Below are positions 20,461 through 31,905 of a stretch of 64,000 nucleotides of DNA, piece after piece. Each line of letters starts with the position of its first letter. Position 1 is the stretch's first letter. This DNA is from Thereva unica (Eukaryota; Arthropoda; Insecta; Diptera; Therevidae): NCBI GenBank assembly GCA_949987705.1, contig OX465281.1:79946543-80010542 (forward strand). The letters are read 5' to 3'. The notes beneath the pieces were generated by a model. It was given only the letters and a program-made list of their open reading frames with translations, ran no database searches and was not told the DNA's origin. Both the position numbers and the translations under genes were made by a program.

Positions 20461-21224
20461 GCAACCCAAATTTGTCTCAGTCGTAAACTCTGGCATGGTA
20501 TAGGTAAATAAACGAAAGAAAAAAGTTAAAAACCGAAACTCAAAGAGGTTATTAACACCAACGAAAATTTATTTTAATTTTGGAGAAATTTTGTAAACAG
20601 TTATTGCTTGGCAAACACAGCTTTGTTGTAAAATATTAGGGCATTTTGTGTCGGCACAGTTACATAGGCATATATCTAGATATAGTCTTTCCAGATGGTA
20701 ATGAGACTATTATTAAAATAAATTAAAAGAGTTCGCACAACAACGAACACATTTTACAGCAAGTGGAGTTTCTCCCATTGTAATGTTCACCACTTAACTA
20801 ACTCCTGTAATGAAAAATTCATCCGCGATTAGTGTGCTATTTCACAAACAATAGCAGCTTTGTGTTATTCAAGTAATGACAATAAATTCCATTTTTTCGT
20901 TTCATACATTCTCGCAGTCTAAAATAAAATTGGTATATTTATACATATTAGATACTATTATTGTTGTAATAATATTTCAAATTATTATTATATTGTAATA
21001 ATAATACAAAATAATGGGCAAACAAACTGACATTGCTAATGGAACCAATTCTCCCTTGTTACAAGGATGCATACTTTCTCGCCAGCCGTTGTTCTTTTCT
21101 TAGTGCACTGTTTGAAGCATTATGAACAAATATTACATACTATAATTGTACATAGTTATGAGAGTTTTGTGGAAAAAGTCATATTTTTGAACATTAGAGC
21201 CATTTAGGATTTAAAAGGATTTCG
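20461..21224. other. AT-rich spacer with simple repeat
   Basis: No gene was recognised. A short (TAATAATA)-type palindromic microsatellite lies at about 20,955-21,015. Confidence 0.5.
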
Positions 21225-21300
21225 AAAATAGTGGAAGATTGTTCCACAGTCTAATTGTTCTTTTTATAAACGGGCTTATACATTATTGTAAGCAAAAAAG
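21225..21300 (-). mobile_element. Diverged LINE-A-like remnant
   Basis: GGAAGATTGTTCCACAGTC..ATTGTTCT..TATAAACG resembles the LINE-A region GAGGTTATTCCACAGTCGAG..TTGTTCTATTAACAAACG at about 47,083-47,120. It is short and diverged, so this is a weak call. Confidence 0.4.
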
Positions 21301-21355
21301 AAAGCTGTAGGGTGTGGAAGTGAGATGAGTGGAGAAAACTACAATCGTAGTAACA

Positions 21356-22055
21356 ACGAGCAATAGTAATAAGAGGGATGAGCTAGAACAATTTTTTTAA
21401 GTATTTCAGTGTCCTTGAGATCAACTGATAAAAATTTCAATGCGAGTAAAAAAGTCAAAATATCAAATAAGTAATATCTATGATAGTAAAAGGAGGCAAC
21501 ATTAGACCGGTTCTACACAGTCAACTTTGCATTCCACTTTTACTTTAATATCTTTAACACTATACGCATTGTGTGTGAAAGAAAGATAAAAAATGAAGAG
21601 GCAATACGAGTGGACAATAAGGGACAATACAAGTGTAATCAAGTAACCGGAGTGATTGGCTATATTTGAAAATTCAGCCAATTGCGCAGAAATGGCAGCA
21701 CATCATTCAAAAAATCAATATGGCTGCAGCCAGGCATATATATCCTGCAACGGCTGCGGTACTGCCAATTCTGCGCAGCTGGCTGAATTTTCGAATGCAG
21801 CCATTAACTAACACGAAATTTCCGCGTATGTACACACTCAAAATCTATTCCAGCTATACGTGCTCTGTTCCAATGTTGCTACTACTATTCGAATAGAGCA
21901 ATCAAGGAATATTTTTTGTTTCGTTCATACTCTTGTGGTTTTTGCATAAAATTTATCTCCATCGCGCGTTTATTAATATTTGCTTGGAATTTTTACTTAA
22001 TGCTATTGCTTATCTCTTCTTTCATATCTTTAACTTTTTACTTGTCCTTGAGCTC
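21356..22055 (+). mobile_element. Partial copy of the CAGCGAGCAATAATAA foldback family with nested MITE
   Basis: Homologous to the interior of the element at 42,153-43,028. Shared landmarks are GATGAGCTAGAACAA, AAAAATTTCAATGCGAGT, GTGTATGAAAGAAAGATAAAAAATGAAG, GGGACAATACAAG, TTTCGTTCATACTCTTGTG and TTTACTTGTCCTTGAGCTC. The terminal arms present at 42,153 and 43,028 are mostly absent here. A separate small MITE is inserted at 21,657-21,806. Confidence 0.8.
21657..21806. mobile_element. Small MITE, ~150 bp
   Basis: Inverted ends: GGCTATATTTGAAAATTCAG on the left is mirrored by CTGAATTTTCGAATGCAGCC on the right, followed inward by TGCGCAGAA.TGGCAG in both arms. It interrupts the homology between 21,356-22,055 and 42,320-42,840, which shows it inserted after that family spread. 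The TSD is not certain. Confidence 0.7.
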
Positions 22056-22204
22056 CAGTATTGCGGGAAAAATACTACCCTACAGGCAGGAGGGCAAAAA
22101 TTTCAGTGAACCCGTCGCTATGGCAGAAGCGATGAAATTTATTGCTTGCTGACATGTAATAATTGACTGCTCATGTGAAATCAATCACTCTACAAAACAG
22201 TAAT

Positions 22205-22640
22205 CATCACTCTACAAAACAGTAATACGACCGGTACTGTGTTATGGTAGCGATACCCAGGACAGAGGAACGAGTCAACAGGTTTGAGAGAAAAATTGTG
22301 AGATGCGTAATTGGCCCAACCAGAGAGAATGGAATATGGCGAAGAAGATACAACAACGAGTTGTATGAAATTTTTGACGACCCACAACTCTCAACTTTAA
22401 TAAAAATCAAGAGATTGAGACTAGCCGGCCACGTGATCAGGATGGAGGACAATCGCATCCCAAAACGGCTTATGGCATCAGAAATTTCAGGAAGTAGGCC
22501 AGTAGGTAGACCCAGATAGACTTTGTGACGGCTGACGCAGAGACAATCCTCAACATCCGGAACTGGAGACATGCTGCAATGGACCGTCAAACTTGGAGAA
22601 ATGCCCTAGAGTAGGCCAAGGCTCTATTTGGGCTGTAGCG
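22205..22640 (+). pseudogene. LINE reverse transcriptase C-terminus, RTE-like, degraded
   Basis: LYKTVIRPVLCYGS at about 22,211-22,255 is followed, after a frameshift, by RVNRFERKIVRCVIGP, GIWRRRYNNELYE, KIKRLRLAGHVIRMED and a SRPVGRPR end at 22,519. This order matches the RT C-terminus at 10,998-11,672, but the sequence is different enough to be another family. A 20-bp direct duplication (ATCACTCTACAAAACAGTAA) lies at its start, 22,182-22,223. The upstream RT and endonuclease are absent. Confidence 0.75.
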
Positions 22641-22689
22641 TCATTCGATGGATGGATCGGAAATTAGTTCTACACATCCGAGTTGAAAA

Positions 22690-23040
22690 AAATGGTGAAA
22701 AATGGGCTTCTTCTTCTTCTTTCTTTATGCTCCTTTAATTCCTCATGGGACATAGGGCGGAAACACTTGTCCTCCAGCAGACTCTGTTTTCTGCGACAGA
22801 TCTCAGCTCCGACCAGGATCCCTCACTTGTTGCGGCCCCTGCTAGTAAAGCTCCTCTACGTTGTTCTAGATCTTCCGACTTGACGGGATCCTTGCAGATT
22901 CTAGTCAAATGCCTGTTTGGTTAGATTTTTGTTTTCGCGTCGCAAGGTGTGGCCAACCCAATTCCATTTCCTTCGCCCCATTTTTTCGTCTATCCTTTCT
23001 TGACCGGCACGGTGCACAGTGGCGAGATATGCTAGTGTTC
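22690..23040 (-). pseudogene. 3' end of another LINE with (GAA)n tail
   Basis: The minus strand reads RRWNWVGHTLRRENKNLTKQ, with a later GRSRTT-type stretch and a VGAEICRR/ENRVCWRTSV-type C-terminus in shifted frames. It ends in GAAGAAGAAG at the plus-strand position 22,696-22,710. This is the usual WxWLGHxLR...KQALEWNPQGKRxRGRP C-terminus of insect LINEs, here with several stops. It lies tail to tail with the RT fragment at 22,205-22,640. Confidence 0.7.
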
Positions 23041-24462
23041 CACCCAAATTACTCTAGAGGTCGTAATTTTTAAGTCATTGATAACATTTTTTTAAATGTT
23101 CATCTTGAATTTACCTATCGATCCTCTAGCCGGATTTTGAAATTTCGTTTTAATTTTTTTTTTATTTTTAATAAAAATCTAATTCTTACAAAAAATACTT
23201 TATTTTCTATTTAATTTATTCTAACGGGCCGAAAATTTGAGTTTCCGTACCCATTTTTTTTAAATCTTGGTTTTTTAGTCAGCTATTAATCTGTCTAGAT
23301 GAATTTTTGCTATAGTTGTTGAAAACTGTTAAAATTACTGTCAAAAATCAAAAAAATTCAGTTGGAAATTTTTTGGTAGAGGTTTACATGTTACCCTGTA
23401 TTTTTGTAACTCTATGAGATATTTTCTTGAATAAGGCCCCAATCTACGCAGAATACTTCCGCCTATGTGAAAAGGTAATCACTAATTCATGTGAAAAGGT
23501 ATTCGCTAATTTTGATTCACCTCTCGCCAAAAGTCAGCGCTAACTTCCATATACATCTTCTGCCATAACCAACATCGACTGGGGTTGTTGTTGTTGTGTT
23601 TCCATAGTAAGTATTCTAAAGGCCGAAGTCCAATGAGAACACTGCTCTCAAAAAGGTTTTCACAAGCACCAAAACCTCAGTAGATATATGGAACAATATC
23701 CAATGAGATCATTGCATCGGTTCTCGAACAAGAATGTGGTGCTCGAAAATTTGATGCCGGTGCTCATATCAAAAAAGTTTTGATATTTAAAAAGTTCAAG
23801 TTTGTTTTTAAATAAAAATATGAAGGAAAAATGACTTTCTTTCCTATATGGGTTTTGGGTCGCTAATGTGAAAATCGCAATCCCGCAGTCCTAGAATATA
23901 GCGTCCTCCTTAAAAATGAAACAAAAAATCATTTTCAGCCCAATTAAAGTTGTTTTTGAAAAAAAAAGTCTATATTTTTTTTTGTTCCATTTAAATTGAT
24001 GATGAATTATAATTAAAAAAAATGGGAAATATATTTGAACCAGCTTTTAGGCGGCTAAACCACACCTAAATAAACCAAAGCAAAATAAAAAATACAATAA
24101 AAAAAATTTGTGTTCTTGGATTAAATTTAATACTCTGGGGCAAAAATAGAAATTTGGTTCAGGGGTAATTTAACTCTCTAAAGGGGGTTAGAGTAAAATT
24201 CTCAATTTTCATCATTCATTATATTTCTTCAAAACTAAAATTTGAATACAAAAAATCAATAGTTTTCAAATTGAACTTTAATCTAGGGGTAGTTTTACCT
24301 TCTTAAGGGTTGAAAATAATATATTTTTGCTGATAATACCTATTCAACAAAATTTCAAGCAAAGAGCAGAAAAAACTTACTTTCAATTTTATTTCGCGGT
24401 TTTTTCGGCGCTGTCATTGTACGTGAACCGGCACTGGGTGCCAGCACCAACGGCACTTCACA
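23041..24462. repeat. Spacer with repeat pieces
   Basis: 23,370-23,480 matches the 19,262 and 55,930 repeat family (GAGGTTTACATGTTACCCTG and TACGCAGAATACTTCCGCC). 23,855-23,910 (TTTTGGGTCGCTAATGTGAA, CGCAGTCCTAGAATAT) is a diverged relative of the inner end of the 991-bp arms (9,828-9,880). The rest is AT-rich with no recognisable gene. Confidence 0.5.
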
Positions 24463-24867
24463 CAGTTGCGGATCCAGGAGGGGGGGGGGGGTCACGGGGG
24501 TCATGACCCCCCCTCCCAAAAGAGCCCGCATTTCAAAAAATAGAGCTGAAGCAATATTTTGCAAACCGAAAAACAAAAAAAAAACAAAAAGAACAAAACC
24601 TAGTTTTTGCAAACATAAAAACCTGAAACTAACCAATCGACTGAAATTAACTTACTTTTTTGCACTCTGAAAAAATTGGAATCAAAAAATTACTGAATCC
24701 ACAAAATTGACTAATTCTCTTACACAAGACTGACTTTTTTATTATTTTTTCTATATTTGGATTGTAGCTATACTTTATATACTATCATCTAAAGTTATTC
24801 TGACTTTGTTTTTTATTCATTGAAAAAATTCGGCTAGTGTTGTTTATTTGGTTATTTTTGTTATTAA

Positions 24868-26242
24868 CTTCCCAGTATAGGAAGTTATTGTAATTGGTCC
24901 GAAAATCGAAATCGAAAATTTCGACGTATTTTCATGTTTCAAGGTCCCAGGAGCATTTTAAGCAAAAAATTGGGAAGAAGTATGTGTGTGTGTGCGCGCG
25001 TACGGATGTGGTCATTTTTTACTGCACGATATCGCGCGAACCAAAAAAGATATCGACTTCGTTGAGCTGTCGTTCGAAGCGTATTAACTGAAATATTATC
25101 TGAAAAGATTTTCATAAAATTCGGTCGAGCCTTTTTGTTGTTTAAGCGGCGTAAGTGATTTTTGCACCTGTACGATATAGCCCGAACCACGAAGGATATT
25201 GTCTTACTTGAGGTGCCGTTCGAAGCGTATTAGACGATATAATCTGAAAAGATTTTTATAATATTCGGTCGAGCGGTTTTTTAGTTTAAATGACATAAGT
25301 GATTTTTGTACCTGCACGATATCGCGCGAACTATAAAAGATAACGACTTAGTTGCTGTTCGAAGAGTAGGTATTAACCAAAATATGATCTGAAAAGATTT
25401 TCATAAAATTCGGTGGAACCGTTTTTCTTTTTTTTTGTTTAAACGACGTTTATGACTTTTGTACCTGCACGATACCGCGCGAACTAAAAATATCGACGTC
25501 ATTGAGGTGCTGAAAAAAGAATATTAACAAAGAAATGCTCCGAAAAAAATTTCATAATTTTCGGTCGGGCCTTTTTTGTTTAAATAGAAAAACTTCGGTT
25601 AATCGTCAGAAAGATCTTAAATTGACAAGTTTTGCTAATATCTAATAAACTCGATGGGATGAGACCCGTTATAAACGAAGTGATCTTTTTGGGTTCTTCA
25701 CAGCGATAGCCTTCGAACATGACATCACTTGTCAAAATCCAACAACCTTTCAAAATCGTGCAGAAATTTCGTTAACCTTTACACACAGCACGAATTTTTC
25801 AAACCTTGGCTTAACACTTTTTGACGGGGAATTGTTTTCTACGCGATACAGTTTCAGGAAATTGTGGTTCATCCCGGGATTTCCAGTAGTTACCGCAAAA
25901 TTTGTTCTTTTTGGTCAAGTCTGACAAGTACTTAACAGTTACAGTTTTCCTAATTCTCCGGAAAGCTTTGGAATTCCCAATGAATTCCCAAATGAAGTCA
26001 TTCGTTTCGAAGTTTGTCAGCGGCGCTTCAGCACGCTCAATACGAATTTGCCGCTTTAGTGCAGCGAACGAAATGCGGAGGAAATGTTTGTTTGCTAACG
26101 TTCAGGAAAAACAAATTCTCTAGAAAAATCTTGTGGATTTACTACTATCAGTTCTGATACTAGCCAATTTTCCATTAGTGCTAACGTATAACTATTTTGT
26201 AAGAAGTCAGTTTATTCCATCTTGGTTAATCATACTGGGAAG
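24868..26242. mobile_element. TTAA-flanked element with CTTCCCAGTAT ends
   Basis: TTAA (24,864-24,867 and 26,243-26,246) borders CTTCCCAGTATAGG on the left and CATACTGGGAAG on the right. TTAA duplication is the signature of piggyBac-type transposition. The first 130 bp (GGTCCGAAAATCGAAATCGA and onward) recurs at 18,930-19,035 and 53,375-53,461. It contains the ~145-bp tandem repeats and no transposase. The alternative is that TTAA belongs to the TIR itself. Confidence 0.65.
25010..25610 (-). repeat. ~145-bp tandem repeat, about 4 units
   Basis: Units contain the GCACGATATCGCGCGAAC block, a GATATCGACTT(C/A)GTTGAG block, GTTCGAAG(C/A)GTATTAAC and GAAAAGATTTTCATAAAATT followed by CGGTCGAGC. The units degrade towards 25,600. 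They are the reverse complement of those at 18,487-18,875. Confidence 0.8.
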
Positions 26243-26315
26243 TTAATCGTGTGGACCGAAGGGGTGAAACCCACATCCCCCCCCCCCCCGGAAAAAAGTC
26301 CTAGATCCGCGCCTG

Positions 26316-26677
26316 ACTTCACAGCATCACATTTAGATACCGCGCGATGCTCGGTGCTCTCATTGAACTTTGGACTTCAGCCTCTATGTCACCAGAATGA
26401 ACTATGAGATAACGAGCTGAGATAACCCCAAGTTGTAATTATCGACGCTTTTCTCTAATAAATGCACCTGCTAGGCGTAATATTATGCGATAATATATGG
26501 AATGACCACATATTCCAAATCATTGTATTCTGGAAGTCTCACATTCGATCCTAAAATTCCCCTATCGCTCATTTGCTCCATATATATCTGTAATTGAATT
26601 TTTTACACATATCAATCTTTTTACTTTCCTTTATTCCTTAATGATATTACTCCTGTGAATATTCCACTTCTTTCCTA
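26316..26677. other. Unidentified spacer
   Basis: No gene was recognised between the hAT end and the R1-like fragment. Confidence 0.4.
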
Positions 26678-26800
26678 GAAACCATTAGGGAGGCGATTCG
26701 GCCGTTTAGGTCATACAGGTCCCCTGGAGCAGACGGCATTCATTCCATTCTACTGCCAGAGGGGTGTGACTTAGTGATTTCCGACCCCTACCCTACAAAA
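26678..26800 (+). pseudogene. LINE reverse transcriptase N-terminal fragment, R1/Jockey-like
   Basis: The plus strand reads ETIREAIRPFRSYRSPGADG followed by IHSILLPEGCDLV. This is the first conserved RT block (A-I-x-x-F-x-P-Y-K-S-P-G-x-D-G-I). Only about 40 codons remain before the homology ends. Confidence 0.7.
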
Positions 26801-27124
26801 TGATTTGAAGAGACAATTTCTGTATTACGGAAAAGCTCCCCTGCCATTGAAAATGGTTAAATGGAAGCTTTATAGCAGGGACATTTTAAAACATTTTTAT
26901 TAGTCACAAAATTTTCCTAGCGAAGTCAATGTGACCTTCTCAAATATTTTACAGGCAGTGACGCGGCGCCTTTGGAAGCAAGCGAAGCATTGTTTCCCTT
27001 ACAATATCATAAAAAATGAAAATAAAAATCTAAAAATGATCAATAAATTATTCTTTTGTTTTATTTTTCTTTACCTTCGAATTGGGTGGGAAATCAACAC
27101 CCAAAATATTTCATATATACACGT
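26801..27124. other. Spacer with possible hAT terminus
   Basis: At 26,949 the string CAGTGACGCGGCGCCTTTGG, followed by AAGCAAGCGAAGCA, resembles 41,899 onward (CAGTTGCGGTTCCTCTTTGG) and the reverse complement of 51,875-51,921. These look like ends of another hAT family. No partner end or TSD was found. Confidence 0.4.
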
Positions 27125-30100
27125 CAGGGGCGGATCCAGGATTTTGATAAGGGGGGGGTCCAAAATTTTTTTAAGGGGGGGGGAGGGGGGGGTAGACATT
27201 TTTTCCTTGAGATATATGCATAATTACCACGTATATACAGGTCACCATAACGGCTGGACTACCGTGTTATAGAAAAGCCATTGGTGCTGTCCAGTCGTTA
27301 TGGCAGTGCATATAGTTTGTTCGCAAATTCAAACTGCGCGCCAACCTAGTCGCGATGACAGCGCCGTGCGATTTTTCTTTAAGTTTTTCCGTTGATATTT
27401 GCGCCATCTATGAGCGTGTTTGAGCGTATTTTAATTATTGAAGTGAAACTTCCTTGCTCTCGTTCTGGGGATTGTGAATTGATTCGCTCAGGTACGAGTG
27501 AATTCAGAAAACTGAAACGAAGACAAAGACAGTTGTACGAAACGGAAGTTGCCTTCTCACTCATTTACAGCTGTCACAATTCAGAATCGGCAAAGACAAC
27601 AAGGACAGCCATATGAAACGGAAGTTGCCTTTTCGCTCGTTTACAAAATAACGAGAAAAAAACTAAAATCCCGAACCAAATTAAATACAACAAAACACAA
27701 CAAATTTAACACAACAAAACACAAACCAATTTACTTATTACATACATACATAATATTTAGGTTCCACTTTATTTAATTTATTTCACAATTTGGTTGCCAC
27801 TGGTTTCTTTTAACATTTTTGAGCTGGAAAGTTGTAAAGAGCTCAACCAAGTAACTGACAGCGACAGCCGTGATAGCAATTAAGTGATGCCATATAAATA
27901 AATTTTACCAAACCAGCATATTTACAATTTATTTAAATTTGAATATAGATGGCGGAGGCATCGTTAAAGTAAAAATGAGCAGTCGGTTAATTAAAAAAAT
28001 TAGATTGTGCATTAACTATTAAAGCTAAAGTTAATAGTTAATTTTCGCTTGAACAGGCTTTACTTAGTTACAAAGTGTTACAATAAAGTTGCACATTACA
28101 GATCATTTTTGAAAAATATTTTTAAAATAAATTTTGAATAACACATTTAACTTGAATTTGGAGGTGATCAGTGTCACATTTAGTGGTTTTCTTTGGGTTA
28201 CCAATCGGATTGTTTTCTATTTAGGCAAGTGATATGTGATAAGATATAATATTTTCTTCTATTATGTAAATAGTAATTATTCCAAATTTATTTTAAGGAC
28301 AATAAATTAATTTGAGGATATGTTTTTCTCGCATTAACATTTGATACCAAAAATCGCGTTCCATTGGCCATGTATTTCGGGATATGTACTCGAGAGTCCA
28401 ATGAACGCAGCTAAATCTCTTATAATTCTTAGATTACCAATTATAAACACAAGACTTGGGCAAATGAAGAAAAAAACAAAAATACAATAATAAAGAACAA
28501 ATACATATGTACATATGTAGACAAGTATGAATGCAAGGTTTCATTTCTGCCTTGTGTTCTTTAATACACAATCATATTTTTTTCTTTGTTTCTTTCAACA
28601 CGCATTGTGTAAACATGCCGAAGTTGACAAGTGGTTAGTATAATTTCAAGTGAGAAAAATCTCTTTTCAAGTTCTCTTACTGAGAAAACACGCCTCACAA
28701 TATGAAGAGGACATTGTTTTCCTATTTCACCCGCCTTGATCCAGAATCAGAACCAGAAACAAAGAAAATTGAAAAACAGGTAAGAAAAATTGCAATAAAA
28801 AAATGATAGGTATATCGGAAAAGCTACTATTTTTGCACAATGTATTCATATAATTTATAATTTCAAAAAAACTGAAGATTCTCATTAGTTTTTAGCTAAC
28901 CATATTTTTTGACACAGATTGAAAATGCAGAGAAGCTTAACCTCGAAGAAAATCCACCGGAGACTGGAGGACAATCGACTTCCGAAGATACGTCAGTTCA
29001 AAACAAACAAGAATTGCTTCCATTCAAAAACGACATCGCTCTAGCCACGTCTAATGCTTCAAATACCAGAAACGCGAGTGAAATCCTGAACATTATCGAC
29101 GACTCGTGGGTGCCACCAGCTAATTTTTCGTTCCCGACATCAACTGCCAAAAATTTATCTTTTCAAAGAAAATGGCTTGAGGAATTTCACTGGTTGGCAT
29201 ATTCTGCGAAAGAAAATGGCGCATATTGTAAGTGCTGCATAGCTTTTGGCGTGAAAACCGGTGGAATACGCGACGTACATCTGGGGAAACTCATCAACAA
29301 GCCGTTCAACACTTGGAAGCACGCGAAAGAAACTTTTCGGAACCACGAAAAACTTGATTACCATAAAAAATCCATCGTTGCTTTTGAACATTTACGCGAT
29401 ATTCAGCTTGGCAAAACTAAATCTATTGATGAACAACTCGATAAGCAGAAAGAAAAAACTAAAGAAGAAAATTACGAACGACTGAAACCCATAGTTAGTG
29501 CAATAGTTTTGTGTGGACGTCAAGGAATTGCACTTCGTGGCCATAGAGACGATGGATGTTTGTATAATGAAGAGGAACCTGACGCGGATGATAAAACTGA
29601 TGGAAAATATTCGAACGAAGGAAACTTTCGTGCAATTTTACGGTATCGAGCTGAAGGTGACGAAACACTCAAGAAAAACCTTTTGTCTGCTCCGAAAAAT
29701 TCAACATATTTGAGCAAAACCGTTCAGAATGAAATTATCGCAACTTGTCATGAATTGATCAGAAAAAAAATCGTTGATCGAATAAATCAATCGGAAGGAT
29801 TCTCAGTTTTAGCCGACGAATCGACTGACATTTCAAGCATAGAGCAATTTTCCATTTGCACACGATACTTGGATTCACAAACAAATATTTGTGAGGATTT
29901 CCTCGGATTCGTTCCCGTCACTGACGTTTCTGGACAAGCTCTGGCAAATTCCATCATGAATTATCTTACCGATATCGGCGTGGATTGCTCATTCATGTAC
30001 GGCCAAGGATACGACGGAGCTCCGGCAATGAGTGGCGAATTTCACGGAGCACAGGCTTATTTGAGGTCTCATTTTCCTCTCGCAATTTATGTGCATTGCG

Positions 30101-31784
30101 CCGCACACAGCTTCAGTTTGACCATCAATGCAGCTTGCGAAGTATCTGGTATCAAAAACGCGTTGGGAACTATCGGAGCAATTCAAGCATTTTTTCACTG
30201 GCCCAAGAGACAAAGCATCTTGAAGAACGAAATTTCAAAAATGACAGAGAAAAGTGAGCGAAGAAAAGAAAAATTGAAGTCCATTTGTCCTACAAGATGG
30301 GCTCAGTCTCATGAAGCTGTATCAAGATACGTCGAACTTCAACCGGCTGTTATTGAAGCGTTGGAAGAAATAAAAACGTGGAAGGATCGAGAAACTTCAC
30401 GGGCAGCATCTCAACTGTAGACAGCGATTTTCACAATCGAGTTCCAAATTTCCTGTCATATTATGGAATCAATTAATTCCATCGTTTTGCCATTGAGTCG
30501 AGAATTGCAATTGAAAAATCAAGATCTGGGAGAGGCCACGAAATTGGCTGATGATGCTTTGAAAGACTTCAAGGAAAAGCGTGAAAACGTGGTTTCATGC
30601 TTCCACATTGTTTATCAAAAAGTTTCTGAAATTTGTTCGGAGTACGAGATTGAAATGAAAATGCCTCGTCGATGCAGTCGACAAAAAAATCGTTGCAACG
30701 TTGAAGCGAAAACAGTTGAAGAGTATTACAAAATCGCATTTTACATCCCATTTCTCGACACATACATTTCTCATCTTCAGAGTCGGTTCGAAAAACACAA
30801 AACAGTTTTTCAAAGTTTTGGACAGCTATTCCTCAAACAAGAATTCGACGAGAAGAAATGTGCAAGCCTCTACCAATTTTACGAAGAAATACTGGATTGT
30901 TCCGAGAGTAATTTCATTTCAGAAGTCAAACTGTGGAGACAACGGATCTGCAATCAAAACATCGAAAATGCACTTGATACATTAGCAGTGAGTATCTCCC
31001 AAATTCAGATCTTTTTTGGCTAAAAAATAATGCCCGGTTTCTCATATATTGTACCAAAAAATTTGATTGATTATAATACTAATAGATTATCATTTATTTT
31101 CTATTTAATTTCAAAACAAAATTTTTTAATTTAAAAGAATCAGAGAAAAATCACTAATAGACGACTTATTGACAATTAATTGAGTAAGAGATTTTTTTGG
31201 TGCAATTTGGAACAAAGTAAAATAAATAATATCCATTGAAAATCTAAATAGAAGGAATTTTTGCAGACCATAAATGGCAGAACTTTCAAAAACGTCAACA
31301 AAATCCTACGAGTTTTGGCGGTGATACCCGTGACCACAGCAACTCCAGAACGATCATTTTCGACTTTGAGGAGAATGAAAGATTATCTGAGAAACACGAT
31401 GGGTCAAGAGCGTCTCAATGGTCTTGCATCTTTGAACATTCATCATCGCATAACTTTGACTGAAGACGAAATTCTCAGAAAGTTTTTTGAAAAGCCTCGA
31501 AAATTTAAGAGTGACTAGAACCGTTTGTGGATTATATATTTTTTTCTTGATCGGTCATATTGATTATCTTCGTAATTATCTTCTTCGTAATTATCTTCTA
31601 TTGCATTTATTATTCGAAAATAAATTAAAATTTGTGTAAAACATTCAATAAATTACGAATTTTTATTAATAACTTTGTGTTTCAACTTCACCAACATGCC
31701 CAATAAAAGCATAAAATTTGAAAGTATATGATCCCATGGGGGGGGGGTCCGGACCCGAAAACCCCCCCCGTGGATCCGCCACTG
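27125..31784 (+). mobile_element. hAT transposon, near-complete, 4.66 kb, perfect 8-bp TSD
   Basis: Ends CAGGGGCGGATCCAGGA and TGGATCCGCCACTG, with ATACACGT duplicated at 27,117-27,124 and 31,785-31,792. Subterminal G-rich (left) and C-rich (right) tracts follow. A single plus-strand transposase gene of three exons occupies 28,702-31,518. A ~75-bp direct duplication (ACGGAAGTTGCCTT at about 27,541 and 27,616) lies in the 5' non-coding part. One nonsense codon is the only obvious coding lesion, so this is the least damaged element in the window. Confidence 0.92.
28702..31518 (+). pseudogene. hAT transposase, TTF/ZMYM1-type, three exons, one amber stop
   Basis: Proposed exons are 28,702-28,779 (26 codons from MKRTLFSYF, ending CAG before GTAAG), 28,918-30,987 (after a TTTTTTGACACAG acceptor) and 31,267-31,518. 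All junctions are phase 0. The N-terminus carries a TTF/BED-like zinc finger (WLAYSAKENGAYCKCCIAFG, about residue 100). The catalytic domain shows SVLADESTDISSIEQFSI (first Asp), GQGYDGAPAMSG, VHCAAHSFSLTI and CPTRWAQSHEAV. Exon 3 holds the hAT dimerisation domain (IPVTTATPERSFSTLRRMKD and MGQERLNGLASLNIH). The only visible lesion is TAG at 30,418-30,420 inside exon 2; the same frame continues past it for about 190 codons. A single C-to-T change from CAG would produce it. The protein family resembles ZMYM1 and P52rIPK-like genes derived from hAT elements. Confidence 0.88.
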
Positions 31785-31905
31785 ATACACGTAATAAGCA
31801 AGAACATTGGAGAGCCGTTAGCAACGAAGGAACATGGTCAAAGAGCTTTAACTTTATATTAGCCGCGTTCTTTTTACACCGTGATCCAGATCAGATCAGC
31901 CGAGC
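31785..31905. other. Spacer between two hAT elements
   Basis: About 110 bp of unique sequence, including the 8-bp TSD copies of both hAT elements. No gene was recognised. Confidence 0.6.

Larger units (their letters stand above)
24463..26315. mobile_element. Non-autonomous hAT element with perfect 8-bp TSD
   Basis: The ends read CAGTTGCGGATCCAGGA on the left and TCCTAGATCCGCGCCTG on the right. Both are flanked by ACTTCACA (24,455-24,462 and 26,316-26,323). The CAG...CTG ends and 8-bp duplication are diagnostic for hAT. The TIRs resemble those of the autonomous-type hAT at 27,125-31,784 (CAGGGGCGGATCCAGGA), so this is probably a deletion derivative of that family. Most of its length is a second element, 24,868-26,242; without it the hAT is only about 478 bp. 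Confidence 0.9.

Noticed and set aside
20955..21015. Replication or regulatory palindrome
   Set aside because: A simple TAATAATA-type microsatellite explains the symmetry.
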